Positions 13,704 through 14,085 of a DNA stretch of 14,085 bases are shown here, piece by piece. The position numbers and the translations under genes were made by a program. The first letter of the stretch is position 1, and every line of letters begins with the position of its first letter. This DNA comes from an uncultured Archangium sp. (GTDB taxonomy: Bacteria > Myxococcota > Myxococcia > Myxococcales > Myxococcaceae). The notes under the pieces were generated by a model. The model did not search any database. It was not told where the DNA came from and worked only from the letters and a program-made list of their open reading frames with translations. Where the stretch lies: assembly GCA_946479335.1 (NCBI GenBank), contig CAMLFP010000115.1, forward strand, positions 1 to 14,085, in the 5' to 3' direction.

Positions 13704-14085
13704 ATGCTGGGCGTCGAGTCCACCATGCACTTCGATCGCCAGAGCCTGATTGCCGCGATGGACCGCGGTGAGTCGTTCACCTTTCGCCCGTTCTACGGGC
13801 ACACGCCGCGCGGAGATGGGCGCTTGTCTGACGCGTGCTTCTCGCAGTGGTACCGCTCCGACTTTCACGTCGCGGGCGTGCGGTACGCCACGGCCGAGCA
13901 GTACATGATGGCCGAGAAGGCGCGGCTCTTCGGGGACCAGGAGGTGCTCGCGAAGATCCTCGCGCTCGCCGACCCGTCGCCGGTGAAGGTGCTGGGCCGT
14001 GAAGTGCGCGGCTACGACGACGCGAGGTGGCGGAAGCGTTGCTGCCTTTCAATTTTGGCCTTCAGGCGTCGGTTTTGCAGCGGCA
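13704..14085 (+). CDS. NADAR-domain protein (YbiA-like), 3' end missing or disrupted
   Basis: The frame from ATG 13704 (AGGA six bases upstream; ATG 13725 is an alternative) is open to the window edge, 127 codons. Residues 25-111 match the NADAR family: FTFRPFYGHTPRGDGRLSD, CFSQWYRSDFHVAGVRYATA, the core AEQYMMAEKARLFGD, then VKVLGREVRGYDDARW. Known NADAR proteins either hydrolyse early riboflavin-pathway intermediates (YbiA type) or remove ADP-ribose from guanine in nucleic acid, some paired with DarT-type toxins. No toxin gene is visible here. From about residue 112 (14037) the expected ARFDIVVxGNxAKF-like continuation is replaced by unrelated CCLSILAFRRRFCSG and the DNA becomes AT-richer. 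The gene is therefore interrupted, or the last 45 or so bases are not genuine flanking sequence. Confidence 0.75.
   Translation, partial: MLGVESTMHFDRQSLIAAMDRGESFTFRPFYGHTPRGDGRLSDACFSQWYRSDFHVAGVRYATAEQYMMAEKARLFGDQEVLAKILALADPSPVKVLGREVRGYDDARWRKRCCLSILAFRRRFCSG

Noticed and set aside
13704..14085. NADAR gene as antitoxin of a DarT-type toxin system
   Set aside because: No ADP-ribosyltransferase gene is next to it within the window, and the downstream side is cut off.

Overview
The window is GC-rich (roughly 70% by eye), densely coding, and looks like chromosomal DNA from a myxobacterium-type member of Myxococcota. The indications are strong G/C third-position bias, frequent GTG starts, a PilZ protein of the kind multiplied in myxobacteria, a sigma-54-type NtrC response regulator, and short ECF sigma/zinc-finger anti-sigma pairs. 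The taxon is inferred, since no rRNA or marker search was possible.

Layout: (1) 1-607, minus, 5' part of an NtrC-type response regulator. (2) 633-1471, plus, an ATP-grasp enzyme broken by an apparent one-base deletion near 1268. (3) 1472-2236, no gene, a mosaic of diverged P, Q and R repeat blocks whose outer copies run over the stop codons of both flanking convergent genes. (4) 2237-3406, minus, PAP2 phosphatase then phosphoribosyltransferase. (5) 3486-4406, plus, unknown secreted protein, tail to tail with (6) 4409-4960, minus, a compact phytochelatin-synthase-like peptidase, and 5006-5914, minus, a two-module peptidoglycan-binding VanY-type carboxypeptidase. (7) 6066-8808, minus, the operon metK > pilZ protein > uppP. 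(8) 8929-9498, plus, MlaC-like periplasmic protein. (9) 9556-10695, plus, small membrane protein, ECF sigma factor and membrane-anchored zinc-finger anti-sigma, overlapping at both junctions. (10) 10764-13089, plus, cydAB, cytochrome bd oxidase. (11) 13111-13671, plus, V4R-like sensor-domain protein. (12) 13704 to the end, plus, a NADAR-domain protein whose family resemblance and base composition both break at about 14037.

Most genes serve the envelope (UppP, PAP2, VanY, MlaC), respiration (CydAB) or signalling (response regulator, PilZ, ECF pair, V4R-like). I see no clear defence island, CRISPR array, transposase or tRNA. The most interesting material is non-coding: the repeat mosaic at 1454-2247, and three start sites (9556, 10764, 13704) whose ribosome-binding sites lie in inverted repeats, one of which overlaps a plausible ECF promoter.
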